Shown here: positions 34,834 through 43,666 of the stretch, piece after piece
Layout of the letters: each line of letters opens with the position of its first letter
Numbering within the stretch: position 1 is the first letter of the stretch
NCBI RefSeq assembly: GCF_900109915.1
Contig: NZ_FOBU01000003.1
Coordinates: 124,001 to 188,000 of the forward strand
Direction of reading: 5' to 3'
DNA from: Luteibacter sp. UNCMF331Sha3.1
Lineage (GTDB): Bacteria > Pseudomonadota > Gammaproteobacteria > Xanthomonadales > Rhodanobacteraceae
DNA: 64,000 bases
Program-made: the position numbers and the translations under genes
Notes under the pieces: model-generated
What the model was told of the DNA's origin: nothing
The model's input: the letters and a program-made list of their open reading frames with translations, nothing else
Database searches by the model: none

Positions 34834-35670
34834 ATGAATGATCGAAGCGATGGTCGTCACGGCCGACAGTCTGTTTCCGGCGGTGCACTTTCAGCGGAAG
34901 CCGCCACTTACTTCGTCGATGCGGATTTCATGCGTATCCGCCCTCCGACGTTGTTCCCGGCGGCCCAGGTGGTGGCAAGGCTGGCTGTCCCCGAAGCGAA
35001 TCTGCACGGCGTTTCGGACGCCAATGGCCGCGCGCCTCATCTCATCGGCGTTGCCTTTGATGCGATGGGCTCACGCGTGAGTGGGGCGGTGATCCAATAC
35101 CACGTGGAGAGTGATGGGGGAACCGGATCGGGCTTCTACGTCGAGGGCGTCGACCATCTGCTGATGGACTCGGTTGCCGTCACACAGGACGACGGCACGG
35201 CGATTCCGATGGATCGATGGGTAACGGGCCCCAATCCGGGTACGGCGGCTATCCGGGCGACGCCCGTCGACGGCACTCCGGATGCGTCCGTTCTGTACAC
35301 ACGCACGGTATCCGACAGGGTGCCGGCCACGCTCCGGATTCTGTCCGGCGGCGAAGTCATCCGGAACCGGCCTGGTGAGATCGCCACACGTGTCGCGACG
35401 GTCGAGCTCCGGGACGAACAGGGGGACCCCGTGACCTGGGGGCGCGTCGCCGCCGAACTCGTGGACGACGACAAGACGCGATCCGGTCTCGCCACGGCTA
35501 TAAGAGACATGGATGCGAACGGAAGAGCGACGCTCGAAATCAGCGTCGCGTGCTGGTTCTGGCGGGGCGGTCCGACGAAACATTTTCATATCGAGATCTA
35601 TCGACCCGGGTACCGGGAAACGACGACGCAGTCGATACCCTGCGAGCTGATTCTGGCGGGAGCCCCTTAG
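34834..35670 (+). CDS. Ig-like-domain protein of unknown function
   Basis: This 278-residue protein is preceded by an excellent AGGGAGAGGA ribosome site. It appears to hold two beta-sandwich repeats of the bacterial Ig-like (Big-1/invasin) type. Each has an ending resembling VSDANGRAPHLI or MDANGRATLEI (around residues 60 and 230), the DxNGxA turn of that fold. The N-terminus is polar, with no signal peptide or membrane segment, which is odd for a fold usually found outside the cell. It stands alone, between the emrR promoter and tatD. I cannot assign a function; a non-classical secretion route or a cytoplasmic role is possible. Confidence 0.6.
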   Translation: MNDRSDGRHGRQSVSGGALSAEAATYFVDADFMRIRPPTLFPAAQVVARLAVPEANLHGVSDANGRAPHLIGVAFDAMGSRVSGAVIQYHVESDGGTGSGFYVEGVDHLLMDSVAVTQDDGTAIPMDRWVTGPNPGTAAIRATPVDGTPDASVLYTRTVSDRVPATLRILSGGEVIRNRPGEIATRVATVELRDEQGDPVTWGRVAAELVDDDKTRSGLATAIRDMDANGRATLEISVACWFWRGGPTKHFHIEIYRPGYRETTTQSIPCELILAGAP

Positions 35671-35726
35671 CGATGAAGCCGACGGCGGCGCGGACGGCAT
35701 CTGGCGGTTGGCGACAGACATAGGCG

Positions 35727-36536
35727 TCAGTGCGCAGGTGCGCCCGAGCCGTCGTTTCTCCAGTCATCGATGGCGAGCCCGAAGGCCTTTTCCGCGTTGC
35801 GGGTCGTTGCGCAGGCGATCGCCGCAGGCGTCACCTCCCGGAGCGCCGCGATCGTCTCGAGCACGTCCGTCATGAAGGCAGGTTCGTTTCGCTCACCACG
35901 GTGGTGCACGCAGGGTTGGTCCGGTGCGTCGGTTTCCAGCAGCAGCCATTCGAGCGGCATGGCGGCGACGACGCGCCGGATGCGATTCGCGCGGTCGTAG
36001 GTGACGGGGCCACCGATGCCGATGTGAAAGCCGAGATCGAACAGTTGCCGTGCCTGTTCTTCGCTGCCGGCGAAGCTGTGCACCACGCCGCGAAGGCCGC
36101 CGATGCGGCGCAGGGTGTGGATGGTTTCCTCGAAGGCGCGACGGGCATGCACGATCACGGGCAGGTCGTGCTCTTTCGCGATGTGCAACTGGCGGACGAA
36201 GATCTCCCGCTGGCGTGCGGGGTCCAGCCCTTCCACGTAGAAATCGAGGCCAATCTCGCCCACGGCGACCGCGCCGTGGCAGGCCAGCCAGGCGGGCAGC
36301 TCGTCGAGGTGTTCATCCCGATGCGCATCGAGGAAGAGCGGGTGGAGCCCGTAGGCGGGGTAGATGCCGTCGCGCGACGTCGCCAGACCCTCGACTTTCT
36401 CCCAATTTCCGCGATCGATCGCCGGTACGATCCAGCGCCGCACGCCGGCGGCGGCCGAGCGGGCGAACATGTCGGCGCGGTCGCCGTCGAACGATACGTC
36501 GTCGAGGTGTGCGTGCGTGTCGATGAGATCGAGCAT
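35727..36536 (-). CDS. TatD-family metal-dependent hydrolase
   Basis: This 269-residue TIM-barrel hydrolase has the TatD metal ligands: HAH in DTHAHLDD near the N-terminus, Glu in GEIGLDFY, His in VIVHARRAFEET, His in VHSFAG and Asp in LETDAPDQP. TatD-type enzymes are Mg-dependent deoxyribonucleases and 3'-5' exonucleases. E. coli has three paralogues (TatD, YcfH, YjjV) and the precise one cannot be fixed, though length and the GIGGPVTYDR segment fit the YjjV/TatD branch. The start is the ATG ending at 36536. Confidence 0.9.
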   Translation of the reverse strand: MLDLIDTHAHLDDVSFDGDRADMFARSAAAGVRRWIVPAIDRGNWEKVEGLATSRDGIYPAYGLHPLFLDAHRDEHLDELPAWLACHGAVAVGEIGLDFYVEGLDPARQREIFVRQLHIAKEHDLPVIVHARRAFEETIHTLRRIGGLRGVVHSFAGSEEQARQLFDLGFHIGIGGPVTYDRANRIRRVVAAMPLEWLLLETDAPDQPCVHHRGERNEPAFMTDVLETIAALREVTPAAIACATTRNAEKAFGLAIDDWRNDGSGAPAH

Positions 36537-36677
36537 GTAGGGGTAATGCCGAAATGAACGTAGGCGTCAGTCTAAGGCTTCGTTCAGTTTAACGATTGTC
36601 AAATGGACCCGAGGCGACTTCCGGGTGATGGGCCTTCGCGCCATCGGGTCGCTGCATTTTTTCTGGAGAGCAGGGTT

Positions 36678-37274
36678 ATGAGCAGGTTGAAGATTTCCGT
36701 CCTGAACGCGGGTTTGGGCGCGGCGCTGGTGTTGACGCTTTCCGCCTGTAACCGCGATGCGAATGCCGATGTCGCCAACGGCTCGGCGCCGGCCGGTGCC
36801 ATGGCGCCGGCGCCCGAAGCGGCAGGCCCCAAGTACGCCCGGGTCGTCAGTGTCGACCCCGTGCGCCAGGCGGCCAGCTCGCCCCAGCGCGAGTGCCACG
36901 ACGAGGTCGTGACCCGTCGCGCCCCGGTGAAGGACCAGCATCAGATCGCGGGTACCGCCATCGGTGCGGTGGCCGGTGGCCTGCTGGGCAACCAGATCGG
37001 CGGCGGCAAGGGCCGCACGCTGGCGACGGTGGCCGGCGCCGTGGGTGGCGGTTACGCGGGTCACGAGATCCAGGAACGCCGTCAGGAGACCAATACGGTC
37101 ACCAGCACCGTCCGCAAGTGCAACACCGTGGCCGGGACAAGCGGCGACAAGATCGTGGCGTACGACGTGCGCTACGAATACAACGGCGTGACGCGCTCCG
37201 TTCGCATGGACCACGATCCGGGCGACCGCGTCGAGGTGCAGGAAGGCGTGAGCGTCGTCTCCGACGCGCGTTGA
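36678..37274 (+). CDS. Glycine-zipper lipoprotein 1
   Basis: This 198-residue outer-membrane lipoprotein has a lipobox ending LSAC (Cys24), an Ala/Pro-rich spacer and a glycine-zipper 2TM region around residues 95-130, with IGAVAGGLLGNQIGGG and VAGAVGGGYAGHEIQ. A beta-rich C-terminus follows. The ATG at 36678 follows GGAGAGCAGGG. Such SlyB/PcP-like proteins sit in the outer membrane and are often stress-responsive. It is followed 35 bases later by a paralogous-looking lipoprotein, so the two are probably one transcript. Confidence 0.85.
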   Translation: MSRLKISVLNAGLGAALVLTLSACNRDANADVANGSAPAGAMAPAPEAAGPKYARVVSVDPVRQAASSPQRECHDEVVTRRAPVKDQHQIAGTAIGAVAGGLLGNQIGGGKGRTLATVAGAVGGGYAGHEIQERRQETNTVTSTVRKCNTVAGTSGDKIVAYDVRYEYNGVTRSVRMDHDPGDRVEVQEGVSVVSDAR

Positions 37275-37309
37275 TTTCCCTGATCGGTCTCACCACGAGG
37301 ACGTACTCC

Positions 37310-37777
37310 ATGCGCAATATCGTTCGTAGCACCGGCCTTGTCGCCGTCGCCATCGCCTCGCTGTCGTTGACCGCGTGTTACGAGCAGCCGCGTCGCGGCT
37401 ATGGCGGCGATCGCGTGGTCTATTCGGGATCCTCGCGTACCTGCGAGCAGTGCGGTGTGGTGCAGGACATCGAGCAGGTGTACGTCGACAAGGAATCGTC
37501 GCCGCTCGGCGCCGTCATCGGCGCCGTCGCGGGTGGCTTGCTGGGCAACACCATCGGCAAGGGCGACGGGCGTTCGGCCGCCACGGTGGGCGGCGCGGTC
37601 GTCGGTGGTCTCGTGGGCAACCAGGTCGGCAAGCGAAACGGGACGGAAGACGTGGCGTTCCGCATCCGCATCCGTCTCGACGACGGGCGCTCCGCGATGG
37701 TCACGCAGCGCGAAGATCCACAGCTGCGTCGCGGCGACTACGTCGAGGTGCGTGGCGACCGGGTCTATCGTCGCTGA
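37310..37777 (+). CDS. Glycine-zipper lipoprotein 2
   Basis: This 155-residue lipoprotein has a lipobox ending LTAC (Cys23) and a CEQC pair. Its glycine zipper matches that of the preceding gene almost word for word: VIGAVAGGLLGNTIGKG and GGAVVGGLVGNQVGK. It ends with a basic RGDYVEVRGDRVYRR strand, very like the C-terminus of RcnB/YgdR-type small envelope proteins. Shared architecture and close linkage suggest a tandem duplication followed by divergence. A strong terminator follows 28 bases after the stop. Confidence 0.85.
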   Translation: MRNIVRSTGLVAVAIASLSLTACYEQPRRGYGGDRVVYSGSSRTCEQCGVVQDIEQVYVDKESSPLGAVIGAVAGGLLGNTIGKGDGRSAATVGGAVVGGLVGNQVGKRNGTEDVAFRIRIRLDDGRSAMVTQREDPQLRRGDYVEVRGDRVYRR

Positions 37778-37804
37778 CGATATGGCCGTATAGACGTCCA
37801 AAAG

Positions 37805-37834
37805 AAAAGGCCCGCTTTCGCGGGCCTTTTCTTT
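37805..37834 (+). terminator. Terminator after the lipoprotein pair
   Basis: AAAAGGCCCG pairs with CGGGCCTTTT around a CTTTCG loop, followed by CTTT. It is a classic intrinsic terminator for the rightward lipoprotein operon and, with its A-run on the other side, works on paper in both directions. Confidence 0.9.
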
Positions 37835-37839
37835 GGCGC

Positions 37840-37862
37840 AAAAAAAGACCCTCGTCCGAGGG
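37840..37862 (-). terminator. Terminator after the SleB-type gene
   Basis: On the minus strand CCCTCG pairs with CGAGGG across a two-base GA gap (a 4-base loop in practice), then TC and a run of T from the A-tract at 37840-37846. It ends transcription coming from the convergent cell-wall hydrolase gene, just beside the terminator of the opposite operon. Confidence 0.75.
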
Positions 37863-37925
37863 CCCCTTTTCCCGGAGATCCCAAGCTGCCCGCCTGGATC
37901 CCTTTTCCCCCGCGCTTTTCGCCAG

Positions 37926-38360
37926 TCAGTTGACGGCGTAGAAAGCGTGGTCGCCGATCTTGCGAACGACGCGGCTGGCAGACCAGCTCGGCGATACCGC
38001 GACCGTGGCGAAATGATCCGCCTGCGGTACATAGACGAGGCGCTCGCTCTTGGGCAGGCTCCAGTTGTTGATGGAGTCGCCGGCGATTTTCCATGCCTTG
38101 GTCCATGCCACGAGATCGGTGATCTCGAAATCCTTCGGCATGAGGGTGATGGCGAACTGACGCGGTGCCTTTACGACTTCACAGACATTGTCGCCGCCCA
38201 TGCCGCGATCGCGGCGCCTGAGCGCGACTTCCGCCACGGCGTACTGGCCGATGGTGGGTTCGCTGCGGGCTTCCAGGTACACCGTCGTGGCCAGACATGT
38301 CTGGTCGGCGAGGTGGCTCGGGAGGACGGACGCCATCCAGAGCAAAGCGGAAAGTTTCAT
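37926..38360 (-). CDS. SleB-type cell wall hydrolase (Hydrolase_2)
   Basis: This 144-residue protein has a signal peptide (about residues 1-18) and a SleB/CwlJ-type catalytic domain. The domain begins CLATTVYLEARSEP, with the catalytic Glu in YLEARSE, and continues with AEVALRRRDRG and VCEVVKAPRQF. Family members are lytic transglycosylase-like muralytic enzymes; in Gram-negatives they act in the periplasm or come from phages. Here there is no phage context. The ATG ending at 38360 starts the signal peptide; a longer in-frame version would hide it. The final HAFYAVN is the usual end of the fold. Confidence 0.85.
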   Translation of the reverse strand: MKLSALLWMASVLPSHLADQTCLATTVYLEARSEPTIGQYAVAEVALRRRDRGMGGDNVCEVVKAPRQFAITLMPKDFEITDLVAWTKAWKIAGDSINNWSLPKSERLVYVPQADHFATVAVSPSWSASRVVRKIGDHAFYAVN

Positions 38361-38847
38361 GTGTATCTGCCTCCAACGAGCTTTTCCGTCACTTGCGGCT
38401 GGAAAAAAAGCCATGGGAGACGTATGAGCGGTAGACGGGCGGGCAGGCCGTTACTACCTGGACCAACCGACATTCATCCGAGGAATGAAAAAGAAATACG
38501 GATGAAGCGGGCGTCACACACTGTGACTGTACTGGTCGGCTGTCCGGAGCCGTCCTGTATGGGGGTTCGCCAAAAGGGAGCGGCTTCGCTGTGCGGCGGC
38601 TCCGTTGGCTGTACACGCGCTCTGCAAGGAGATGCGCGTTGCTTCAACTCCGGCTTTCGCCGGGTCGCGCCAGAACCGTCATCGTCGACGGATCGTCGCG
38701 GGTGTCACCATGGCGATACACCATGGCCACTACAAATCGATCGGCGGAGCCTAGTGGCGCAAATCGATTTACGCAAGTGCGCGGGCCGCTTGGTTCAGCT
38801 TCGACTCATGCATGAAAGAGAACGATTTTTTGCGACACGCATTGTCG
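38361..38847. other. Intergenic region without a supported gene
   Basis: About 490 bases between the SleB-type gene and ygfZ. It must hold the leftward promoter of the hydrolase gene. Short open frames exist on both strands, but none has a credible start, family or codon pattern. A GGAGCCG-type inverted sequence near 38577-38605 recalls the REP cores seen elsewhere in the window but is imperfect. A lone AT-rich patch lies near 38480-38510. Base composition is lower in G+C than the coding DNA around it. Nothing further was recognised, including known riboswitches or small RNAs. Confidence 0.5.
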
Positions 38848-39633
38848 TTATGCCGTGAACGTCGTAACTATTTGTAGTCGATTGCCCTCGATATCAAGAG
38901 TCTCCTCTTGCGTCGCGGCGTCGTCGAGTACGACGAGAGTCGTAGGCCGCGTTGACGATGCATCGATCATCAGCGCGATACCGACGTCGCGTCCGTTAAT
39001 GCGCAATGCATCGCCTTCCTGAAGCATGTGTTCAGCGATCGCGACATGCAGATGCCGTTTGTGCCCGCCGAGGAAATGCAGGCGCGCCGCGATCTCCTGT
39101 CCGGGAAAACATCCCTTGTCGAATGCGACGGCGCCGATGCGCTCCATCGACAGCGCGGGCGGCAGTAACGTGGCGAGCGCGTTATCGGGAAGCCATGCGA
39201 AACCTTTCGCGACATGCCGCGCGCGCCATGCGTCGTCGCCCGTTGCAGCACCGATGCGCAACGATGCGTCGCCTTCGCCGAGCACGAGCGTTCCGTCGTG
39301 GTGTTCGACGGCTTCGCCTTCGCCGAGCGCGTCGCCGTCGACGACGTGCATCGCCTCCGATACAGCGATCTTCACCTTCGATCGGAACACGAAGCGACGC
39401 AGGTCGTCGGCGAGCCCGACGGAATCGCCGCCGCGAGGCACGAGTACGAAGCGGTCGTCGGCGACGCGGGCGACGTGGAAGAGGGCACGCACGCGACCCT
39501 TCGGATCGAGCCAGCCGCTCCAGTGCCAGCGGCCGGTCGGCAGGGTGAGCACGTTGTTGCTCAGCTGCGCGTTCGCGAACGTGGGGGCGTCGGGGCCGGA
39601 GAGTGTGATGAGGCGAGTGGTAGTACGGGGCAT
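38848..39633 (-). CDS. ygfZ: YgfZ/GcvT-family folate-binding Fe-S repair protein
   Basis: This 261-residue protein has the diagnostic YgfZ motif KGCFPGQE (cysteine near residue 177), followed by ARLHFLGGHKRHL, within a GcvT-like tetrahydrofolate-binding fold. YgfZ supports assembly or repair of certain [4Fe-4S] enzymes. It is transcribed divergently from the succinate dehydrogenase cluster, whose SdhB subunit has three Fe-S centres; a functional link is a reasonable guess. It is shorter than E. coli YgfZ (326) mainly at the N-terminus. Confidence 0.92.
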   Translation of the reverse strand: MPRTTTRLITLSGPDAPTFANAQLSNNVLTLPTGRWHWSGWLDPKGRVRALFHVARVADDRFVLVPRGGDSVGLADDLRRFVFRSKVKIAVSEAMHVVDGDALGEGEAVEHHDGTLVLGEGDASLRIGAATGDDAWRARHVAKGFAWLPDNALATLLPPALSMERIGAVAFDKGCFPGQEIAARLHFLGGHKRHLHVAIAEHMLQEGDALRINGRDVGIALMIDASSTRPTTLVVLDDAATQEETLDIEGNRLQIVTTFTA

Positions 39634-39760
39634 GGGGGCAGCGCGGGGAGGGGCGGAGGCGTAAGATATACGGTCGGGCCAAGGCCAAGCCAAGGTCCGT
39701 CACGTTCGTCAAGGTTGTGCTGCCGTGGCACAGGTATTACGCTTTTAGGGCTTTATAACC

Positions 39761-39928
39761 ATGTCCGACAATCCCTCCGAACCCCAGGACGCGAACGATT
39801 CCGCTCCGGCGAAGCCGCTCGTACCGCCATCCGTCCCCACGAATGGCGCAGCGGGGGTCGAGAAAGCGCCATTGGACCCAACGCGTTACGGCGACTGGGA
39901 AAAGAACGGACGCTGCATCGACTTCTGA
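39761..39928 (+). CDS. DUF1674/SDHAF4-like succinate dehydrogenase assembly factor
   Basis: This 55-residue ORF begins at ATG 39761. The N-terminal two thirds are Pro/Ala-rich and low-complexity. The last 17 residues, DPTRYGDWEKNGRCIDF, are the hallmark of DUF1674, the family of mitochondrial SDHAF4/Sdh8. SDHAF4 binds flavinylated SdhA and hands it to SdhB. Only 59 bases separate its stop from sdhC on the same strand, which makes the assignment much stronger. The frame is short enough to be missed by length filters. The TGA is at 39926-39928. Confidence in the family is high; the bacterial function is inferred. Confidence 0.88.
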   Translation: MSDNPSEPQDANDSAPAKPLVPPSVPTNGAAGVEKAPLDPTRYGDWEKNGRCIDF

Positions 39929-39987
39929 GCACCGGGAGGCGACGGGAGACTGTTGGGCATCAGCGATTCCAATCCAGGATAGCCGCC

Positions 39988-40380
39988 ATGGCACAAACGG
40001 GACGACCGCTCTCACCGCATCTCCAGGTCTACAAGTGGCAAGTGCAGATGGTGACTTCCATCCTGCATCGCGCCACCGGCATCATCAATGCCGTCGGTAG
40101 CCTCATCATCGTCTGGGGCCTCGCATCCGTCGCCGCCGGCCCGGAAGCCTTCGCCACGTTCACCGGTGTCGCCGGCTCGCCCTTCGGCACCGTGGTGCTG
40201 GTCGGCTGGACGCTGAACTTCTTTTATCACCTGTGCAACGGCATCCGTCACCTGGTGCAGGACACCGGCGCCGGTTACGCCGTGCCGTCGTTCGTGCGCT
40301 CGAGCTGGCTCGGCATCGTCGCCGCGTTCGTGCTCACCGCCCTGGTCTGGGCCTACATCCTGACGGGAGCCCACGCATGA
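39988..40380 (+). CDS. sdhC: Succinate dehydrogenase cytochrome b556 subunit (SdhC)
   Basis: This 130-residue inner-membrane subunit has three helices. It starts RPLSPHLQVYKWQVQM, includes the SILHRATGI motif (Arg and Ser contribute to the ubiquinone site) and has a haem-ligand candidate His in FYHLCNGIRHLVQD. The ATG at 39988 lies 59 bases after the DUF1674 gene. Its stop overlaps the sdhD start as ATGA. Assignment is firm. Confidence 0.96.
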   Translation: MAQTGRPLSPHLQVYKWQVQMVTSILHRATGIINAVGSLIIVWGLASVAAGPEAFATFTGVAGSPFGTVVLVGWTLNFFYHLCNGIRHLVQDTGAGYAVPSFVRSSWLGIVAAFVLTALVWAYILTGAHA

Positions 40381-40763
40381 GCAAGGACCTGCGCAACCCG
40401 CTCGCCCGTGCGCGCGGTCTCGGTTCCGCGAAAGAGGGCGTCAGCCACTGGATGCTCCAGCGCGTGACCGCGCTCGGCCTCGTGTTCCTCACGCTGTGGT
40501 TCATCGGCACCGTCCTCAGCATCCTGCACGCGGATTACGCCACGGCCCGCGCCACGCTGGCGAAGCCGTGGAACGCGGTGATGCTGATCGCACTCATCCT
40601 CACCATGTACCGGCACCTCACCCTGGGGCTGCAGGTCGTGATCGAAGACTACGTCCACACACGCTGGCTCGAAGTAGCCTCGCTGGTGATCATCAAGTTC
40701 ATCGCCGTACTCGCCGCGCTCACGGGCGTACTGGCCGTGCTGCGCGTCGCGCTCGGAAGCTGA
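40377..40763 (+). CDS. sdhD: Succinate dehydrogenase membrane anchor (SdhD)
   Basis: This 128-residue protein has three membrane helices, and WMLQRVTALGLVFLTLW and MYRHLTLGLQVVIEDYVH provide the quinone- and haem-proximal residues. It starts by 4-base overlap with sdhC and ends three bases before the sdhA start. With SdhC it anchors the SdhAB dimer and reduces ubiquinone. Confidence 0.95.
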   Translation: MSKDLRNPLARARGLGSAKEGVSHWMLQRVTALGLVFLTLWFIGTVLSILHADYATARATLAKPWNAVMLIALILTMYRHLTLGLQVVIEDYVHTRWLEVASLVIIKFIAVLAALTGVLAVLRVALGS

Positions 40764-40766
40764 TCG

Positions 40767-42551
40767 ATGGAAGCCTACAAGGTTCAACAACACAAGTACG
40801 ACGTGATCGTGGTCGGTGCCGGCGGCGCCGGTCTGCGCGCCACCTTCGGCCTGGCCGAGAAGGGCCTCAAGGCCGCGTGCATCACGAAGGTCTTTCCCAC
40901 GCGGTCCCACACCGTCGCGGCGCAGGGTGGCATCTCGGCCGCCCTCGGCAACATGGGTGAAGACGATTGGCGTTTCCATTTCTACGACACGATCAAGGGT
41001 TCCGACTGGCTCGGTGACCAGGACGCGATCGAGTACATGTGCCGCGAGGCGATTCCGGCCATCATCGAGCTGGAACATTACGGCGTGCCGTTCTCGCGTA
41101 CCGAGGAAGGCAAGATCTACCAGCGTCCGTTCGGCGGCATGACCACGCACTACGGTCAGGGCACGGCGCAGCGCACCTGTGCCGCGGCCGACCGTACGGG
41201 CCACGCCATCCTGCACACGCTCTACCAGCAGGCACTGGCGCACGACGCGACGTTCTTCATCGAATACTTCGCCATCGACCTCGTGTTCGAGGACGGCAAG
41301 TGCGTGGGCGTGCTCGCCCTCGACATGAACGAAGGCACGCTGCACCTGTTCCGTGGCCATGCGGTGGTGATGGCGACCGGCGGCTATGGCCGGGCGTACT
41401 TCAGCGCGACGTCGGCCCACACGTGCACGGGCGACGGCGGCGGCATGGTGCTGCGCGCCGGCCTGCCGCTGCAGGACATGGAATTCGTGCAGTTCCACCC
41501 GACCGGCATCTACGGCGCGGGCTGCCTCATCACCGAGGGCGTGCGCGGCGAAGGCGGTTACCTCACCAACTCGGAAGGCGAGCGCTTCATGGAGCGCTAC
41601 GCGCCGAACGCGAAGGACCTCGCCTCGCGCGACGTCGTCAGTCGCGCGATGACGATCGAAATCCGCGAAGGCCGTGGCGTGGGTCCGAACAAGGATCACA
41701 TCCACCTGAACCTGATGCACCTCGGCCCCGAGGTCATCCACGAGCGCCTTCCGGGCATCGCCGAATCCGCGCGTATCTTCGCGGGCGTCGACGTCACGAA
41801 GGAGCCGATCCCGGTGCTGCCGACCGTGCATTACAACATGGGTGGCATCCCGACCAACTATCACGGCGAAGTCGTCACCAAGCGCGACGACGATCCGGAT
41901 TCGATCGTGCCGGGCCTGTTCGCCATCGGCGAGGCCGCCTGCGTGTCGGTGCACGGCGCCAACCGTCTCGGCTCGAATTCGCTGCTCGACCTGGTGGTGT
42001 TCGGTCGCGCGGTGGCGAATCGCTGCGCCGAACTCATCACCTCGGGCGCGCCGCACAAGGATCTTCCGGCCAACGCGCTCGACAAGATCCTGGGCCGCTT
42101 CGACGCGCTGCGCTACGCCGACGGCGACAAGCCGACCGCGCAGATCCGCGCGGAAATGCAGAAGACGATGCAGTCCGACGCCGCGGTCTTCCGTACAGGC
42201 GACACGCTGAAGGAAGGCTCGCAGAAGATCTCCGAGGTGTTCTCGACGTTCAGGGACGTCAAGGTGTCGGACCGCTCGCTGGTCTGGAATTCCGACCTTA
42301 TCGAAACGCTGGAACTGTCGAACCTGCTCGCGCAGGCGGTGGCCACCATGCATTCGGCCGAGCAGCGTCCGGAGAGCCGTGGCGCGCACGCCCGCGAGGA
42401 TTTCCCCGATCGCGACGACCACGACTGGCAGAAGCACACGCTGGTGTGGATCGACGAGGCCGGCAAGTCGAGCTTCGATTTCCGCCCGGTGCACATGTAC
42501 ACCCTGACGGACGATGTCGAAGTCGTGCCGCCGAAAAAGCGCGTTTACTGA
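40767..42551 (+). CDS. sdhA: Succinate dehydrogenase flavoprotein subunit (SdhA)
   Basis: This 594-residue protein oxidises succinate to fumarate. It has the FAD dinucleotide motif [10 protein letters not shown] near residue 16, the covalent flavin attachment His48 in [10 protein letters not shown], the substrate-binding HPTGIYGAG segment and the catalytic Arg region RGEGGYLTN. Length and order match the proteobacterial SDH. The ATG at 40767 begins with no strong ribosome site, suggesting coupling to sdhD. Confidence 0.98.
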   Translation: MEAYKVQQHKYDVIVVGAGGAGLRATFGLAEKGLKAACITKVFPTRSHTVAAQGGISAALGNMGEDDWRFHFYDTIKGSDWLGDQDAIEYMCREAIPAIIELEHYGVPFSRTEEGKIYQRPFGGMTTHYGQGTAQRTCAAADRTGHAILHTLYQQALAHDATFFIEYFAIDLVFEDGKCVGVLALDMNEGTLHLFRGHAVVMATGGYGRAYFSATSAHTCTGDGGGMVLRAGLPLQDMEFVQFHPTGIYGAGCLITEGVRGEGGYLTNSEGERFMERYAPNAKDLASRDVVSRAMTIEIREGRGVGPNKDHIHLNLMHLGPEVIHERLPGIAESARIFAGVDVTKEPIPVLPTVHYNMGGIPTNYHGEVVTKRDDDPDSIVPGLFAIGEAACVSVHGANRLGSNSLLDLVVFGRAVANRCAELITSGAPHKDLPANALDKILGRFDALRYADGDKPTAQIRAEMQKTMQSDAAVFRTGDTLKEGSQKISEVFSTFRDVKVSDRSLVWNSDLIETLELSNLLAQAVATMHSAEQRPESRGAHAREDFPDRDDHDWQKHTLVWIDEAGKSSFDFRPVHMYTLTDDVEVVPPKKRVY

Positions 42552-42572
42552 TACCGGACCGGAGAGGCCATC

Positions 42573-43358
42573 GTGGCAGAGTTCACGCTACCCAAGAATT
42601 CCAAGATCCAGGCCGGCAAGCATTACCCGGCGAAGGGCGCGAAGAACGTGCGCACCTTCAAGGTCTACCGCTGGACGCCGGACGACGGACAGAACCCGCG
42701 CACCGACACGTACGAGGTCGACCTCGACACGTGCGGTCCGATGGTTCTGGACGCCCTGCTGAAGATCAAGAACGAAATCGACTCGACGCTTTCACTGCGC
42801 CGCTCGTGCCGTGAAGGCATCTGCGGTTCGTGCGCGATGAACATCGACGGCACCAACACGCTCGCCTGCACCAAGGCGATCGGCGATTGTGGCGGCGGCA
42901 CGGTCAACATTTACCCGCTGCCGCACATGCCGGTGGTGAAGGACCTCGTGCCCGATCTCACGCACTTCTACGCGCAGTTCGCGTCGATCAAGCCGTGGAT
43001 GCGCACGCAGAGCCCGGCGCCCGCCGACAAGGAGCGCCTGCAGTCGCCGGAAGACCGCAAGAAGCTCGACGGTCTCTACGAGTGCATCCTGTGCGCCTGC
43101 TGCTCGACGTCGTGCCCCAGCTACTGGTGGAACGGCGACCGTTACCTCGGCCCCGCGATCCTCCTCCAGGCGTATCGCTGGATCGTCGACAGCCGCGACG
43201 AAGACACCGGCTCGCGTCTGGACGACCTCGAGGATCCGTTCAAGCTCTATCGTTGCCACACGATCATGAACTGCGCGCGCACCTGCCCCAAGGGTCTGAA
43301 CCCGGCGAAGGCGATCGCGGAGATCAAGAAACTGATCGTGCAGCGCCGCTCGGCCTGA
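42573..43358 (+). CDS. sdhB: Succinate dehydrogenase iron-sulfur subunit (SdhB)
   Basis: This 261-residue protein has the [2Fe-2S] motif CREGICGSC plus a later Cys. The [4Fe-4S] and [3Fe-4S] centres use [12 protein letters not shown] and [14 protein letters not shown]. It starts with GTG at 42573 behind GGAGAGG. It transfers electrons from SdhA to the quinone site. It is slightly longer than E. coli SdhB (238) at the N-terminus. A palindromic REP-like element lies 8 bases after the stop, before sdhE. Confidence 0.97.
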   Translation: MAEFTLPKNSKIQAGKHYPAKGAKNVRTFKVYRWTPDDGQNPRTDTYEVDLDTCGPMVLDALLKIKNEIDSTLSLRRSCREGICGSCAMNIDGTNTLACTKAIGDCGGGTVNIYPLPHMPVVKDLVPDLTHFYAQFASIKPWMRTQSPAPADKERLQSPEDRKKLDGLYECILCACCSTSCPSYWWNGDRYLGPAILLQAYRWIVDSRDEDTGSRLDDLEDPFKLYRCHTIMNCARTCPKGLNPAKAIAEIKKLIVQRRSA

Positions 43359-43366
43359 TCGGGTTC

Positions 43367-43404
43367 TGCCCCGCAGGAGCCGCTCTAGCGGCTCCTGCGG
43401 GGCA
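43367..43404. repeat. REP-like perfect palindrome between sdhB and sdhE
   Basis: Two 18-base arms, beginning TGCCCCGCAGGAGCC and ending in the exact reverse complement, are separated by two bases. The core GCAGGAGCCG...CGGCTCCTGC recurs after the feo operon at 60838-60863. It starts 8 bases after the sdhB stop and ends 13 bases before the sdhE start. In RNA it would form a strong hairpin that could slow decay of sdhCDAB or lower sdhE translation. Confidence 0.8.
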
Positions 43405-43417
43405 GGTCCGCCAGCGT

Positions 43418-43666
43418 ATGGAAGAAGCCCGACTCAAGCGTCTCCGTTGGCGTACCCGCAGGGGAACGCGCGAACTCGATCGCCTGTTCGGCGGCTGGCT
43501 CGACGAGCGTTTCGCCGACGCCGACGAAGCCACGCGGCTGGCATTCGATGAACTCCTCGACGTCCAGGATCCCGATCTCTGGGATTGGGTGATGGGCCAT
43601 GCCCGCGCTCCCCGCGACGACTGGCAGGGCATCATCGATGACATTCGCGCGAGGCATCGCCTTTGA
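43418..43666 (+). CDS. sdhE: SdhE, FAD assembly factor
   Basis: This 82-residue protein of the SdhE/YgfY/CptB family promotes covalent FAD attachment to SdhA. The conserved RGxxE motif is RRGTRELD near residue 15, and the five-helix fold ends with DLWDWVMGHARAP, typical of the family. The start at ATG 43418 gives the normal size; no clear ribosome site precedes it. Its end overlaps the next gene by 29 bases. It lies right after the operon whose product it matures. Confidence 0.93.
   Translation: MEEARLKRLRWRTRRGTRELDRLFGGWLDERFADADEATRLAFDELLDVQDPDLWDWVMGHARAPRDDWQGIIDDIRARHRL

Noticed and set aside
38361-38847. Short plus-strand frames in the gap before ygfZ
   Set aside because: They lack ribosome sites, domains and coding composition, so they were left as intergenic DNA.
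39715-39740. TTGTGC and TATTAC as a sigma-70 promoter of the sdh cluster
   Set aside because: The spacing is only 14 bases, too short for a convincing promoter.
40353-42494. A 713-codon minus-strand frame opposite sdhD and sdhA
   Set aside because: It is a codon-position shadow of sdhA, with no start signal or family.
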